This document shows positions 50,691 to 63,074 of a DNA stretch of 64,000 bases, piece by piece. The stretch is from Lichenostomus cassidix. Lineage: Eukaryota; Chordata; Aves; Passeriformes; Meliphagidae. Each line of letters opens with the position of its first letter. Position 1 is the first letter of the stretch. The notes below the pieces were generated by a model that saw only the letters and a list, made by a program, of their open reading frames with translations, had not been told where the DNA came from and did no database searches. The translations under genes and the position numbers were made by a program. Where the stretch lies: the NCBI GenBank assembly GCA_008360975.2, contig CM039182.1:31111566-31175565 (forward strand), written 5' to 3'.

Positions 50691-52984
50691 GTATTTATTT
50701 GTCGTGTTTTCCTTTCACACTGACTGGCAGTTGTTGGTGTCACAATTTGAGACAAAGCTCTGCAGGTCATTCCTTCACATATCTTTAATATCTTCTTTTA
50801 TTTACCCCTTGTTAGCTTTTTAAGCTCTTGGAGTCACATAGAGATATGACGCTTCTGAGTAGCAGAAATCTCTTCTGCCAAACTCCATATCATTTAGGAA
50901 AGTGATGGTTGAAATGCAAGTTTATGGTCTGTTATTTATTAATGGCCAAAAGTAACTACAGCAATCAACATAAACATTTGAATTGACACAAAAAATTGTG
51001 TGTTAATTGTTTATTCTGACAAAAAAAAAATCATTGAACCCTTGCATAGTAACAATGATGACTTTTGAGTTGCCAGTATACCTGTAATTCAATCCACAGA
51101 TGCCAGGAAAAGTTCTCATCATGTACTGAAAGGCTAATGTAGGATAATGTTCCATTGGGAGGTTCTGTGCTTGAAATGTCAAATATATTTCTACTTGCTT
51201 AAACCTGCAATTTAGAAACATGAGTAGCAGCATGTCTCACTATATGCCTAAAAAAGGTATATTTATTCACACCTTTGCCCTTTTATGACCAATGAAGTGA
51301 TTTGTGGTGTTTAACAGATGTAAGTTTCTTCTTGGTGCATATTGAAAAAGGCATCGCACTTGCATGAGAAGAAATACTCAGAGTTAATAATTCTGTTCTA
51401 ATCTGTCATTTTTATCTTGTTAGAAGAGTTTTAATAGTATAAACAGTGGTATTTGCAGTTCACTCTGTTCATTTCACCTTTCTTTCATATTCAGTGTAAG
51501 ACTCTCAAAATAGGTGTTTGAGGCTTTAATATTTTTTTTTCCATTTAAGAAACAGAACCTAAAGCTGATTAGATTTTTCCTGCTCTTTTCCCCATGTTTT
51601 TCTTGTCCCAGTTTAGTAAACCAAATGAAGTAGAAAAAAAAATAAATTTGAGGGTTTCCATATAGGAGTTGGTGACTGACATAACAAATAGAGAAAATGT
51701 GATGGAAGATACAAGAAAGCCAAAGGTGTATGAAAGCTTTGAAACTCTGCAGCACAGGTAAAATTTCCAGGATGATTATAAATTGTTCTAAAGTGTAGTT
51801 CTGCAACAAGCAGGAGCTGAGAGCTGTCAGATTGTTTCCTCTTTGTACAGGTGTGAGATGACCTGATGATATTTTTGTCATTTGTTTCTATTTGACATAC
51901 TGGATTTGTTCTGCTTTTTACATGACCAATTAAATTTGAGGCACTGGTTCATTATTTAGGGATGGAATGATGTTAAAATTGTCAAAGGTCTTAAAATACA
52001 TTTTGTTTGAATCAAATTCATTTTCTCCCTATCCACGCTCTGGAAGCTGGGAGTCTTTCTTCCACACTTGCAACAGGAGGTTGTGGATTCTGTGCATCCA
52101 AAGTCCTTCAAAGTCCTAACTTGCCACTGGCCTTCACTCTTCCTGGCTGTAGAGGCAGCAATGTTTAGTCAGTCTGTTTCTTCTTGCAGGAAAAAGTTGC
52201 AAGAGGAAGTTAAAGAAACCCTGAACACAAACCTGTTTCTTGACATGTAGCTTTTGTTCTGAGAGATACCAAGCTAATAGCTGGAGTGCATCAGTCAAAA
52301 ATAAATATATTTGGCATCTGTTCCTTTCCAGATCGGCATATATTCAAGCATTTTGATTCTTAGTACCTTTTGTGTCAATACCAATGTATAATTTCATGTT
52401 TTTAACTCTTCATACATCAAAAATAATGTGTATCTTTTAAAAAAGTGGTTACATTGCTCCCCCACTCAACTGATTCTTATCTATTTCTTTGTTTGTTGTT
52501 TTGGTGGTTTTGTTTTTAAATTTGTCTGCACATAACTTCCCTGTTGAGTTAGAATTTTTTTTCTTGTCCCTTACTTGCTAAGGCTGGAGTCTTTGGAACG
52601 TTGAAGAGGAGCTTCCCCTGGCCAGGCTTACCTTTTGAAGGACTTTTCTTGCACAAATCCATTCATTTGGTTTCCTTGGTCTGAATGAATGAAAGATTAT
52701 ATTCCCTTTTATTTTCTGGAAGGGAAATGTGAAAGGTTTGCCACCATCTCTGTTCCTTACAGCTGTGTCCATAGTTATTATTTTAAATCAAAAGTGGATT
52801 GTATCATTCTGTTTTAATGTTTGGTCTGATTTTTACCTTAACGGGGAGGGAATTCTCAGCTTTGAGGTGATTAAAGGCATGTGTCATTAAAATCTGTCTT
52901 CTTTTCAGACTTTCTTTTTGTGAAAATGTTTGGCTGGGTACTTAGAAAGCAAGCAGATACCTTTTCCTTGCTTCTATTTTGTTT

Positions 52985-53130
52985 TTCCAGCAGACTTTCT
53001 AGACATCCTTTCAAGAGGAACACAGCCAAAATGGTTGAGTCTCTGTGTATTAATGTGCTTCATTTTCTCTACAGAAAGGAAAGTTTTCCAGCCAACCTTG
53101 TGAGCTGATAATATGATGGAACTGCACCTT
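52985..53130 (+). pseudogene. DNAH11: possible DNAH11 relic exon (weak)
   Basis: The frame [20 protein letters not shown] then VS resembles the dynein linker run '[21 protein letters not shown]...VS'. The next frame over gives ADNMMELHL, resembling 'ADLLDILS'. Position and order are right, but identity is low and edges are unknown. Confidence 0.45.
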
Positions 53131-54288
53131 TGCTTCTGAGCATTAATTTTCTTTGCAAATGGGAACACTTTGCCTAAGGAAGGTAGTAAACATGTTTTCC
53201 CCCTCCCAGCTAGGACAAGTACAAGGTCTTCAGCAAGAAGAGATGAGACATGTTACAAATCCCAGTCTGATTTTGCTGGAAATTTAGCCATGTGGAAGTT
53301 GCATTTATTTGGATTTTTGGGTGGTAGGTTTGCAGGAATCAGAAATGGAAAAGGTCAATGGGATCATCAAATCTATTCGTCTTCTGTCATGTATTGATCA
53401 AATTTCAGGCATGCAGTGAGTAGTGATAAGTAAGGCTGAAAGATCTATGGGGTCTGTTAGGCTGTTACTGACTGAGCTGCCAACCCTTGCACAAGGGATG
53501 TTTTTGTAGCTGTAATTCCATGTTCCTTCCTTGAACAATCATCTGCTCAGTTTTGTGACACCAATTTGTATAAAAGCACAGGCACTTTGATGTATTTCAG
53601 AAGCTTCATACTATGTTATCTACATGCCAGATGATACTCCTGGCCTCAGTTACTATCCAGCCACAACCATAAATCCTGAGTGCTACAGCTTTTAGTGTGC
53701 CTCAGGAAAAACCTTTTTTTGAAGGGCTGTGACTTGTAACAGAACTGATGCTTTCTGCATCAGATGAGATGCTATTTCTGCAACTGATGAGATGATGAAG
53801 GCTTGAACACGGAGCCTTTTCAAACATGATGCTAGGCTCTCATAGATTCCTCATAGAATTAAATCTCAGTGGTTTGTTTCATCTACATATAAGCAAAGAA
53901 GTCGTCTGTTCTAGTTGTCAGGCTTGGAGCATGCTGGTGTGTAGACAGTGATCTCCAAAGTCTTTGGAGAGATGTGCAGCCACAAAAGGCATTTAGACCT
54001 AAATAGGCAATTTGTGAAATAAACATTAGCCATAAATAATAAGAATTTCAAGACTTCTCAGTTTTATATTGAGCTATCTTTGTCCTTCACTCTTCTGACA
54101 ACTGACAGTAGTGTAATTAGTTCCATTTACTGATTTATCATTTTGGCCCAGCTTTTCCCCATAAAAACCTCATGTGTAGCAATCATGCAACAGTCAGTCA
54201 TCCACTTTAACAGAGGCATGTATTAGTGTGATTGACACAAACCTAATGTAAATGGTTCCCTTATACATCTGGTATTTTTGGGTGCAAA

Positions 54289-54432
54289 TAGCCCATCATC
54301 TTACCAAACTTGTTGACAACATTGCTGATCTTGAATTTCTAGAGAATACAGTGGAATCTATAAATGCTGCCCTTGAGATGTACAGCAGCAAAAAAGCGTA
54401 TGTTCTGTTCCATGACAAATGTAGATCTAATG
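54289..54432 (+). pseudogene. DNAH11: DNAH11 relic exon: linker, open frame
   Basis: The frame reads QIAHHLTKLVDNIADLEFLE, NTVESINAALEMYSSKKAYV and LFHDKCRSNG, matching '[20 protein letters not shown]...[20 protein letters not shown]'. It ends at AATG|GTCAGA. The 5' edge is uncertain: a CAAATAG lies at 54285-54291, and the matching frame continues a few codons upstream of it. Confidence 0.85.
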
Positions 54433-55527
54433 GTCAGATTTGTTGAGTTATGTGAAATCTCCTTCATGAATTTTACCATCTTTGGGATGTAGATTAAATA
54501 GACACTTTTAATTGCATGAAATGCCACTTTTAAATATATAAATTTGGAAAAAATAATAGCAATTAAATAATAATAAACCCAGAACATTTTTTTACCCAAT
54601 GCTTGGTAATTTGCTAAAAATCTAATAAAGTGCATATCTCACTCTTGTACAAAAAGTGCTTTTTAAAAGAAGTGTAGAGAGTTTACTCTTTAGGAACAAT
54701 GAAAAGAAAAAAACAGGCACTAAAAGTCACAGAACTCACCAAGACTTTGGTTAAATGTTGCATTTTTCATACTTCCTCTCTTCTTCTGCTCCTTTTACTT
54801 CAGCTTCTATTATACTTTCAGATTCCCTCCTGTCTTATCCTTTAGCACAGTCCTCTCCAAGCCTCCAACACTTTCACACATCCCCTATCAGCTGAACAAG
54901 GTTTCAGCTGGTTCTGAGCCTCATACTTGCCAACTGGCCAGCCACCATGTGTACTAACTGGGTAGTGGTAGGTCAGAGAGAACACATCAGCAACTCCTGA
55001 GACAATAACTTATTGTTCTCAGAACAGTGCTGAATGCATAAGCATTCACATTGCATAAAATCAATGTTGCTTGTGGTTCTAATGATTGATTGTCTCAGCA
55101 GGGAGGCCCCAGATTGAATGGACAAATATATGCAGCTTGCCTCCTAGAGATGGTTTCTCCAAGATACAGCTACGTTTGAGCGCATAGAGACCGAAAAGAC
55201 TGTATTGTCTGTGCTTACTCTCTGGCTGTGAACACAAAGACTCCAGACTTTCATATTTGGAGCCCTAAGACAGTATGTCTGTGTTTTCAAGTCAAGTGGG
55301 TATGTAAAACACTACAATATCTGGTATCTCATCTAAATCCCACTGAAGGCACAGTGACAGAAAGTGGACGGAAAAATCCACTCTCATTTCAAGTTTGTAG
55401 AAAGTGCTGACGTAAAGAAAACCCTTTGTGAAGATTAATGACATGAACCTCCTTTATTTTTAGTATAAAATGTACCATTGATGTTATGTGCATAAACAGA
55501 TGCATGCTTGGGGTTTTTTTGCTTCAG

Positions 55528-55628
55528 AAGGCGGAGCCTTGGTTGCAACACCTTGAGGAAACTACGCAATCCAGTACACCTCTGCTCCATGGAGGCCACA
55601 GTGGCCTGTGAAACAGGCAGAGACAACA
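55528..55628 (+). pseudogene. DNAH11: DNAH11 relic exon: linker, frameshifted
   Basis: Acceptor TTTTTTTGCTTCAG, then KAEPWLQHLEETTQSST (family 'HVETWLLQLEQTMQETV'). One frame over the match continues SMEATVACETGRDN (family 'ITEAIVAYEEKPRE'). The donor is ACA|GTGAGT. A single-base shift near 55578 separates the halves. Confidence 0.8.
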
Positions 55629-56664
55629 GTGAGTTTTTCACTACCCAGCCCAGGCTGAACTTAGTGCTTCACAAACCTGGTGGGTTTTAAATGTAGAAAT
55701 GGCACCTGGTAGGCTAAATGAGGGCTTGGCATCAGCCCTGAAGGATTCAGGTATGGAAATCTGCTTTTTGTTTAATTGAAAGAAAATAAATATAGCATGA
55801 AAATGGTCACATTAAAAGATATGAGCAGCATATTAAATAATTCTGATACTGTAGTAAATAAACTGCTATTAGCACCTAGTGAAAAAAGGAACATGGCTTT
55901 TTCTTCCATTTCTGCTACTTCATGGGCATCTTTATCTCATCCTGATTTTCTGGGGTTTTGTGGGACTATTCCGAACTAAGGTGAAAGCTCAAAGCAAAGA
56001 CACAGCCACAATGATGTGCTAAGAGCAGACTACATCTCCAGTATGCATAAAAATATTAAACCCATATATCTGTGTAAGGAAGCCAAAATTGTTTGGTTTA
56101 TGTCAAACCAAGCAGTTAACTAAGTTTAGTTTTAGTCCCATTTCAGAAAGGCACCTTGTGCCATTTGATTTTAGCTTTGCCCTTGTTTACCTCAGACTTC
56201 TCCTGAATGTTTTTGTCCTGCTGGGAGTACTCTTTGTGAAAAACTTCAGTAGTTTTGGTTTTGTTTTCCCAACATAGAATATCTTCTGAAGGGAAATACA
56301 AAATAGGAAAAAGAGACTTCAAAGGGGTGATGAATATGTGACAGAGGTGTCTAAAATTTCCCTGTAATAGAAAAGGTATGATATATTTTTATTGATATTT
56401 CTATATGTTTCTGTATTTTCCTCCTTAGAACTACATGCAGTAGCTGAGATTGGGGTTTTCCCCACTATTAATATGAAACCTTAATAATTCCATAGCTACT
56501 TCCTACTACTTAACTCTGTATAGCTATTTATATTATATTTTGTAATGATCCCTTTCATTTGCTTTGTCTATTTTTATTGCTCTGTCTATTTTTAAAATGT
56601 AAGTCTCTGATCTTTCCTAAGGACTATTTTTAGCTTGCCAATAAATGTTCTCATACAATTAGTA

Positions 56665-56691
56665 TAATTTTTGGAGAGACTCCAAAAATTA
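56665..56691. repeat. 12-bp perfect hairpin
   Basis: TAATTTTTGGAG pairs with CTCCAAAAATTA across the 3-base loop AGA. Confidence 0.85.
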
Positions 56692-57249
56692 GACAATTTT
56701 TGGTGCATATCTCTATGGAGATTATAACCACAGAATTTTCTGTTCCATTTCATGTACATCATCTTATCCATCCATTCCTCCTACCCTGCCTAGCTGACCA
56801 TCTGCAGCATTTGCGTTCACCTGGATTGTCGTTGTTTTGGAGATGGTTCAAATTTCTTTTTAAACCTGGATATCTTCTGGCATCTCCTGTTTATTATCAG
56901 CAAATTTGTACATACAAGCCAGTTTTGATGGTGATTTAGTTCATGATGTAGGAAGAATTAATTTCTAGTATTAATAACAGTAGATGGTACTGGAAGCCAT
57001 CTGGTTTTAGAAGGTAACCTAAATATTTTCCAGTCACTGAGCTAAATGCTCTTTATTGCCATGCTGCTTGGAGAACTTTCCTTGGGTAATCGTGAAAAAA
57101 ATCATGGTCATTTGTACCAAAGATATTCATGCCAGAGATGTATTAGCAAGCCTTCAAGCTCAGAAGGTGCATATTTGAATCCGTGATATTTTGCATTTAC
57201 AGTTTATTCTGCCTTCAGTAAATCACAGTGTGTTTTGCTCTCCTTTCAG

Positions 57250-57303
57250 AGGCATACATGTGCATCTCCAGAGCAAGTCACTCCTCTCCTGTGGTGACTT
57301 CTT
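57250..57303 (+). pseudogene. DNAH11: possible DNAH11 relic exon (weak)
   Basis: Acceptor CTCCTTTCAG, then RHTCASPEQVTPLLW followed by TGA and LL. This is reminiscent of the linker run 'IFDFPAQVALTSSQIWW', with TGA in the place of the second tryptophan. The donor-like sequence is TTG|TAAGTG or CTT|GTAAGT. It is short and diverged, and the placement supports it more than the identity does. Confidence 0.35.
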
Positions 57304-57789
57304 GTAAGTGCATACAATTGAAGTTTTGAATGTTTATTTAAATCAAAGTGCTCACTCTATGTGTAACTTTTGTTCAGGTAAAACTAAGGTGGTGGCACAC
57401 TCTGTTGGTTTGAATGAGCAAAATGTTTCACTGGATTGGGATTGAAAGAGGAAAGAATTCTCATTTTTCCTCTGACCTCCTGAGCTTCAGAAATAAAATG
57501 GACTTTTAAGGTGTCATTAAGGTAAGAAGAAACAAAGCTTGAGGAGTAAAAAGAAACTCATTGTGGTCAAAATAATGTCAGCTCCCATGCAAAGGCTGCA
57601 TTGTTTGTAGAGAGAGGTCTCAGCTTAGTAAGTGACAATGTGTTCTGCTGTAATAGCTCTATTAAAATTATCTTCTATTACACTTGCATCTGTATAAAAA
57701 CACAAATGCCTCGAGGTGCTTCTAATCTTTATAATAGGCTGTAGTGGTTATTAGTCAGAAGTGGCTAAGAATGAGGTGTGAGACCTGCA

Positions 57790-58036
57790 GATGACAGCTG
57801 GAGCTTTGTGATGAGTGGCATTTCCACCACCTGAATCTCTCATACCTGGCATCATGACTCTCTGATGGCTCTTGGATCTCCAGTTCCAGAGCTTTTGCTT
57901 GGCTGTCACAGTTATGCCATAGAGAGGATATTGTCCAGAAACACTGTTTTGCCAATATTTGTGATGCTCAGCTTCAGTGCTTTTATGAGTACTTGGGAAA
58001 TACCCCTTGGGAAATTATTGCACCTTTGACTGACAA
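57790..58036 (+). pseudogene. DNAH11: DNAH11 relic exon: linker to AAA1 entry, internal deletion
   Basis: From 57882 the frame is [40 protein letters not shown] and [11 protein letters not shown]. It matches '[40 protein letters not shown]...ITPLTDR', which leads into AAA1. Upstream, [15 protein letters not shown] resembles 'GELPPGDRQKIMTI' but is joined by a TGA. About 40 bases of the intervening segment appear deleted. The exon ends at GACAA|GTAATG. A long minus-strand frame here is the mirror of this exon. Confidence 0.88.
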
Positions 58037-58984
58037 GTAATGACTGCTACAAATAACAGCAGTCCTACTTTATCTGTTTCAGTAAATGTAAAGTTAAACG
58101 TTCCTTAGAAGTTCAGGGTTATTTTCTATCTCATATGTATATCATAAGGTTATTAAGACACAATATCTTTGCGCATGTGTGTGCATATAGATGTGCATAC
58201 CTAAGAAATTGTATGATTTTAATGGCCATTACATTTATAATAACTGATTTTTTTGCATAATGCATATATTCATTGTCTAGTCTGAAGGGGAATATGAGTG
58301 GATCTTTGCCAAGGTTAATCAGGAGTTTTCAGCAAAGTGGGTTTTTTCATTTGTTAAAGTCCAAACTGGTATTTTTTTTCACACCACATAGAGTGAAACT
58401 TTTTTATGGAAATGTCTTGACTCCAATATGGAACTTATTGTTAAAATAAGTGATCCAAAAAGATACATCCCGGTATCCTGGCTGGCTTAATGCTTACAAC
58501 CCTCAGCTGGAGGCCAATTCTGGGACCCAAGTTTTCAAAATAGGTAAAGCAGCAACTGCAGCCTCCTGTTTCCTGTCCTATTTGATCAGTGATAGGATAT
58601 TCCTTCTTGCTAAAAAATGTTCATGTGGTTAGTTTTCTTTCCCAAAATAAGCACTTTCCAAGTAGTAGCACACCATGATTTTACATACACATGGAAGAGA
58701 TACATTTGTGGTTTAGGACATTAAATTATAATGAGAAAATGGACTTGGACTAAATCACCCATGAAATATGAGATTTGTAAAAAAGGTCCTGATGTAGAAG
58801 TTCATTGCAATGCAATCACTTCTCTTATGTTACGGAGGACAAGGTGAGATGTTCTACTAAGCAGTACAGAAATTTGTTATTTAGCTTCTTTTTCATATTA
58901 ATTACATTGGAAACTGTTTTTAAAAGATATTAAATATTTCACTTTCAATTTTAGGGATTTATATTCTAAATTTAAATTCTGTAG

Positions 58985-59215
58985 GGAATATCTGTAAAAG
59001 TTTGGTCAAGGCTGGACCTTGGGAATGTTTTGACGAATTCACTCATCTCTTGGCAGCAGACTAGTGAGTGGTGGCAGTACAATAAAAGACTATCCACAAT
59101 ACAATTAAGAACAAAAAGTAGAAGTGTGTATGTTAGGAGTGTTTCTTTGTCCTCTGCAGGCTATAAATACTGCACCAGTAATATCTTCCTCCAAAGTTTC
59201 TCTGAAACTCTTTGT
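58985..59215 (+). pseudogene. DNAH11: DNAH11 relic exon: AAA1 Walker B, multiple stops
   Basis: Acceptor AAATTCTGTAG, then GNICKSLVKAGPWECFDEFT and HLLAAD. It matches the AAA1 core '[20 protein letters not shown]', including the Walker B acidic pair in CFDEF. Continuing without a gap come TAG (59062-59064), TGA (59065-59067), VVAVQ, TAA (59083-59085), KTIHNTIKNKK and TAG (59119-59121), against 'VVAVQVKMIHDAIRNRKK'. Further on, in another frame, AGYKYCTSNIFLQSF then SETL resembles 'PGYAGRTELPENLKALF'. A donor-like GTAAAT follows. This exon cannot encode a working ATPase site. Confidence 0.93.
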
Positions 59216-60727
59216 AAATGAAGGAGTAGATCGTAACACAAAATCACTTATGTAATATACTACCTGAAAATAACCTTCTCTTCAAAATATAGCAATAAAT
59301 GTGACTAAAGTCCTGCTCCTACAGGATTACAATTAAAGTTTTGCCATTGAAACCTGTTCAAGTCCCACCATGTAAGATCATGGCATCCTATGATTGAGAA
59401 GTTTGGAGGGATTGAACTTTGCAAGAAGTCCCAGTGGTTCCAGGACTTTCCAGTGCTTTTGAGACATGCCTTGTTTTTCCACTGTCCTATGCTCACCTTC
59501 CTCTGCTTTTTCTTTTTTTTCCTTTTAATCAGTGCTGTCTCCAGGCCTTTTCAAACCCACTGCATCCCTAGTGGTCTCCTTTATTCTACACGTTTCAGAA
59601 GATGATTCTTCCTACAGATATGCTTCAGCCCCATGCACTCTTTTTGGTTCTGACCGTCCAGTCTTTTCCTTCCAAGTGCAGTGCCAGACAGATTACTAAA
59701 AGGTGATGCCTGCCAGTGAAATACCTCTGCTTGCTATGGTCTAGTAATTTTTCATTTTTTTGTAAGTAGTATCTTTCTTTTAACACTTTGTGCTATCTTT
59801 CTTTTAACAGAGCTGTATTTCTTGGGAAAACATTATATTAAATCCACAGTTGGAATATTTATTATTGTGATCCCTGGATGTGTAGGTCAGACAGAACGAC
59901 ATAAGAACCTCAGGTTCCCCATTCATTTTGTCATTAATATGACAAAATTAAAACTGGTCATTTAGTTCAGCAACATATTTCTGAATGCGGAACAAAAGAA
60001 GTGTTTGGTTTTTTAGTAGTAAGAAAATGCTGTGAGGGACAAATTTGCTGGTTTGTAGTTGGCCTGAACAGAAAATTCAAGATCTCTTCTTAGCTAGTAT
60101 GTAACTCAAGTAATGATTTTTAATGAGAAAATTGTTTAGCAATAGCATTATTACTTTATGTCATTTTAAAAATGAGATTTAATGAGATTTTTCTCATTTG
60201 TATCATTAAAATATCTGTGGTTTTGTTCTAAAATTTTGAGCAGTTACATTTAGAAAAGAAACAGTGAAACCTCTAAAGACAACCCATCCTTCATATAAAA
60301 GCATTAAAGCTCTCAAAAAAAAAAATCGAAGTGCTTTAAAAATGATGACATTTTTAGCAGTGGTTGTGTTGAGCTTGACTTGCAGGCCCTGCAGAGCTGC
60401 TGGCTGTGCCTCCAGTGCTCAGGGGCGAGTGACACCCCTGCAGCCTGTGCCTCCTCTGAGTTTGGGCAGTACCTGTCTGTGTTTCTCAGATGCCTCTTTT
60501 GTGCAGCAATGCTATGGAATTCTAACAATCACCAGTGCCTAATTAGCTCATTTCGCTTTGAACTAGAGTCCTTGTCAGCTTTGATTGACACTCTTAATTG
60601 GGACTCTCTTGAGCTCTGTTTTTAAAAATGTTTGCATGCATCAGACATTTGATCTAACTGACTTATCCTTCCCATGTTTAAAAACTAATCTGTGTATTTG
60701 GATTATGGTTTTTTTTTTCTTCCCTAG

Positions 60728-60835
60728 AACCTGTGCCATGGTTGTCCCTGACATTGAAATGATCTCTGAAATGATGTTGGCTGCAGAAGTGTTTATTGAT
60801 GCATGTCTGGTAGCCAGGAACCACCTTGTAACCAG
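60728..60835 (+). pseudogene. DNAH11: DNAH11 relic exon: AAA1, open but diverged
   Basis: Acceptor TTTTCTTCCCTAG. The first base completes a codon, then TCAMVVPDIEMISEMMLAAE, VFIDACLVAR and NHLVT. It matches '[33 protein letters not shown]'. The donor is CAG|GTGAGG. It is shorter than the family segment at its 3' side. About a third of residues differ in what is normally one of the most conserved parts of dynein. Confidence 0.88.
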
Positions 60836-60874
60836 GTGAGGGTTCTTTGGGCTTTTGGCTTTGATGCAATACAC

Positions 60875-60903
60875 ACACTCCATCAACACACACACTCCAT
60901 ACC
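60875..60903. repeat. short CA-rich direct repeat
   Basis: ACACACACTCCATCA followed closely by ACACACACTCCATAC, a two-copy direct repeat. Confidence 0.6.
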
Positions 60904-63074
60904 AGTGCAGCTGAATATGGTATAACAGGAGGGATTTATGTATATTATCTTGTATTTTAAAGACACTTTAAATCACATGTCCATCCTTCACAAATTGTCA
61001 GACACTAATTTGGGAGAAAGTGTCCTTCCTCTTACTTAAGGATGTTTGTAATGTGTTAGTTTTGCATTAAATACTTGTATATCACTTCTTCATACCTGTA
61101 TAAGTGACTACATTGTGCTGCTGTATAACATCCATATAAATAACTATCTTTTGGAGGAGAATGACAGAGCAGGAATAATTTTGAAAACAGATAGCATATT
61201 GTAACTGAATGAACATTTCTTTAAACTTTCCCCAGTAAATACAGTGGACAACTCTTTGAAAAAAGGGAGAGAGAAAGCGTTTCTTAATAATGTAATTATT
61301 ATACTAGAAAGAATTCATATTCAGAAATATTATCTTAAAAATGTAAAAGCTAGAAGTTGTATGATTTCTTCCCCATATGTATGCTGTTTTAATAATTTCC
61401 AAATGTCTAATTTTTCACACAACATTCCTAATATTTAGTTTTATCAGTGGAATAAGAACTGGGAGAACGCTTGAATCTTAAACCATAAACTCAGATTGTA
61501 GACAGGGCAATTATGAAATAAAAACAGCTTTGTTGTCATGCCTGCGTAATTTTAAAATTATCTCTAAATATCCTGAAGATTTCCTGACACATTCTTGCAA
61601 TTTTCTAGAGATAGAGAAATTAAACCATGCATATCTAAAGATAATTAATATAGTTTACTTCACCAGAATGAGGATTCCTTGAGTCTAATAATTACTATGT
61701 CCCTGAGGCACTTTCTGAATTGAGAAAAGTAATTTATACCATTGTTTTCCACTTCAGTATTAATCAGAGTAACAATAATAGTATTAACATTAATATTTGA
61801 AGCAAAATCTGGAATGTTCTTGTTTCCTTACTTTTGAAATCTCATTTGGTTTGCTTTTAATGGAAATGGGAGAAATCAAATGGCTCTGAGAAAAAATTCT
61901 GGACTGTTGAATAAAATATCCAGCAATTCAGGGAGTTCTGAGAGTATTGCTCCAGTGTTAGGCTTTTAGAACTTTAAATATACCTTTAGGGCACTAGGAT
62001 CCTAGTCTATGGAAACTGCTGCAGAACAAGGTTATCAGGACTTTCAGTGAAGGAAGGGACTTCTGGCCCTGTCGTGCCAAGGCAAATAAAGTCCTTGTAC
62101 AACCCACACACCGGCCTGCTTTTAAGATGCATGTCCTGCTTTTTAACACCCTTTCAGACAGCAAAACAAGAAACATTTTGGGGGGAAAAAAACCCTTGTC
62201 TAAATCTAACTTAAATCTCATTAATGACAGTATATTCCTAGATTTCCTGGTTTCATTATCAACTCTGTTTAACTTCTTTGCCTAGATGTACTGTTTCTAA
62301 AATGTGGAGACTCATTTTCAGTGCAGATAATTGGCACCTTTATTACCTCAGAAAATTTTTGTTTCTTACTGATCATGAACTATCCTGAATTTGGAAATTA
62401 CTCCTGATTTTTTTATTCTTTGTGATGTATTTAGTGCATCTGGTTCACACTTATAGAGTTACCACTGTCACGGAAGAGGGTAGAGGAATGTGTTAGCTTA
62501 AAATGGTATATTTTTAAGTAGTGAATTTACTTCCAGTTTTGTTTTTGCTTTGGGTTTTTTTTCGGGGTGAGGTGGGTGGGTAGTTGTTTGTTCCCTTTTT
62601 TTTTTCTTTTGCAGTGATAATACTAGCAGGTTGAACCACACTAGGTGTGGCTGCAGCATATGTTTTTAAATTCTAACCAGATAATAGTCAGTTAAGAATA
62701 GGGAACAAAATGGTGAAATACTGAAAATTAAATAGATATACAAATATATGTAAATTTCACCCTTGTATTTTTTTTTTAGTCAACATCTAATACTGGCCTA
62801 AAGCAACTGCAAGACTACAAGTGAATAAAAATATCTCATTTTACTCTGTGTGTAAAATGATTTTTTTCTTCATAAACATGACCACTTAGTTTTATTTCAT
62901 GTGCTAAGATGACTAGTTAAGATGTTTTTGTAGGGCTAACATCACTGGGGACTTCATACTGTCAAGTCAGTTTTGGTGCTTGCTGGGTCCCTGAAACAAG
63001 GAGGTAAGAACAGGATCAGGTAAAATCTGTTTCTGATGTTCTGCCTTTGAATAAAAACAGAATCCTAAAAAAAA

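Noticed and set aside
52068..52250. 60-codon frame with KKLQEEVKETL, suggestive of a coiled coil
   Set aside because: No good alignment with any dynein segment expected here, and there is no gene context.
57755..57955. Minus-strand 66-codon frame
   Set aside because: It is the mirror strand of the DNAH11 relic exon ending at 58036, with no independent support.
58038..58040. TAA directly after the LTDK run
   Set aside because: A donor GTAATG starts at 58037, at the family's exon boundary, so this triplet is probably intronic and not a disabling stop.
58450..58630. Possible AAA1 P-loop exon (frame containing SGTQVFKIGKA)
   Set aside because: The G-x4-GK pattern is not present and the neighbouring residues do not match the family.
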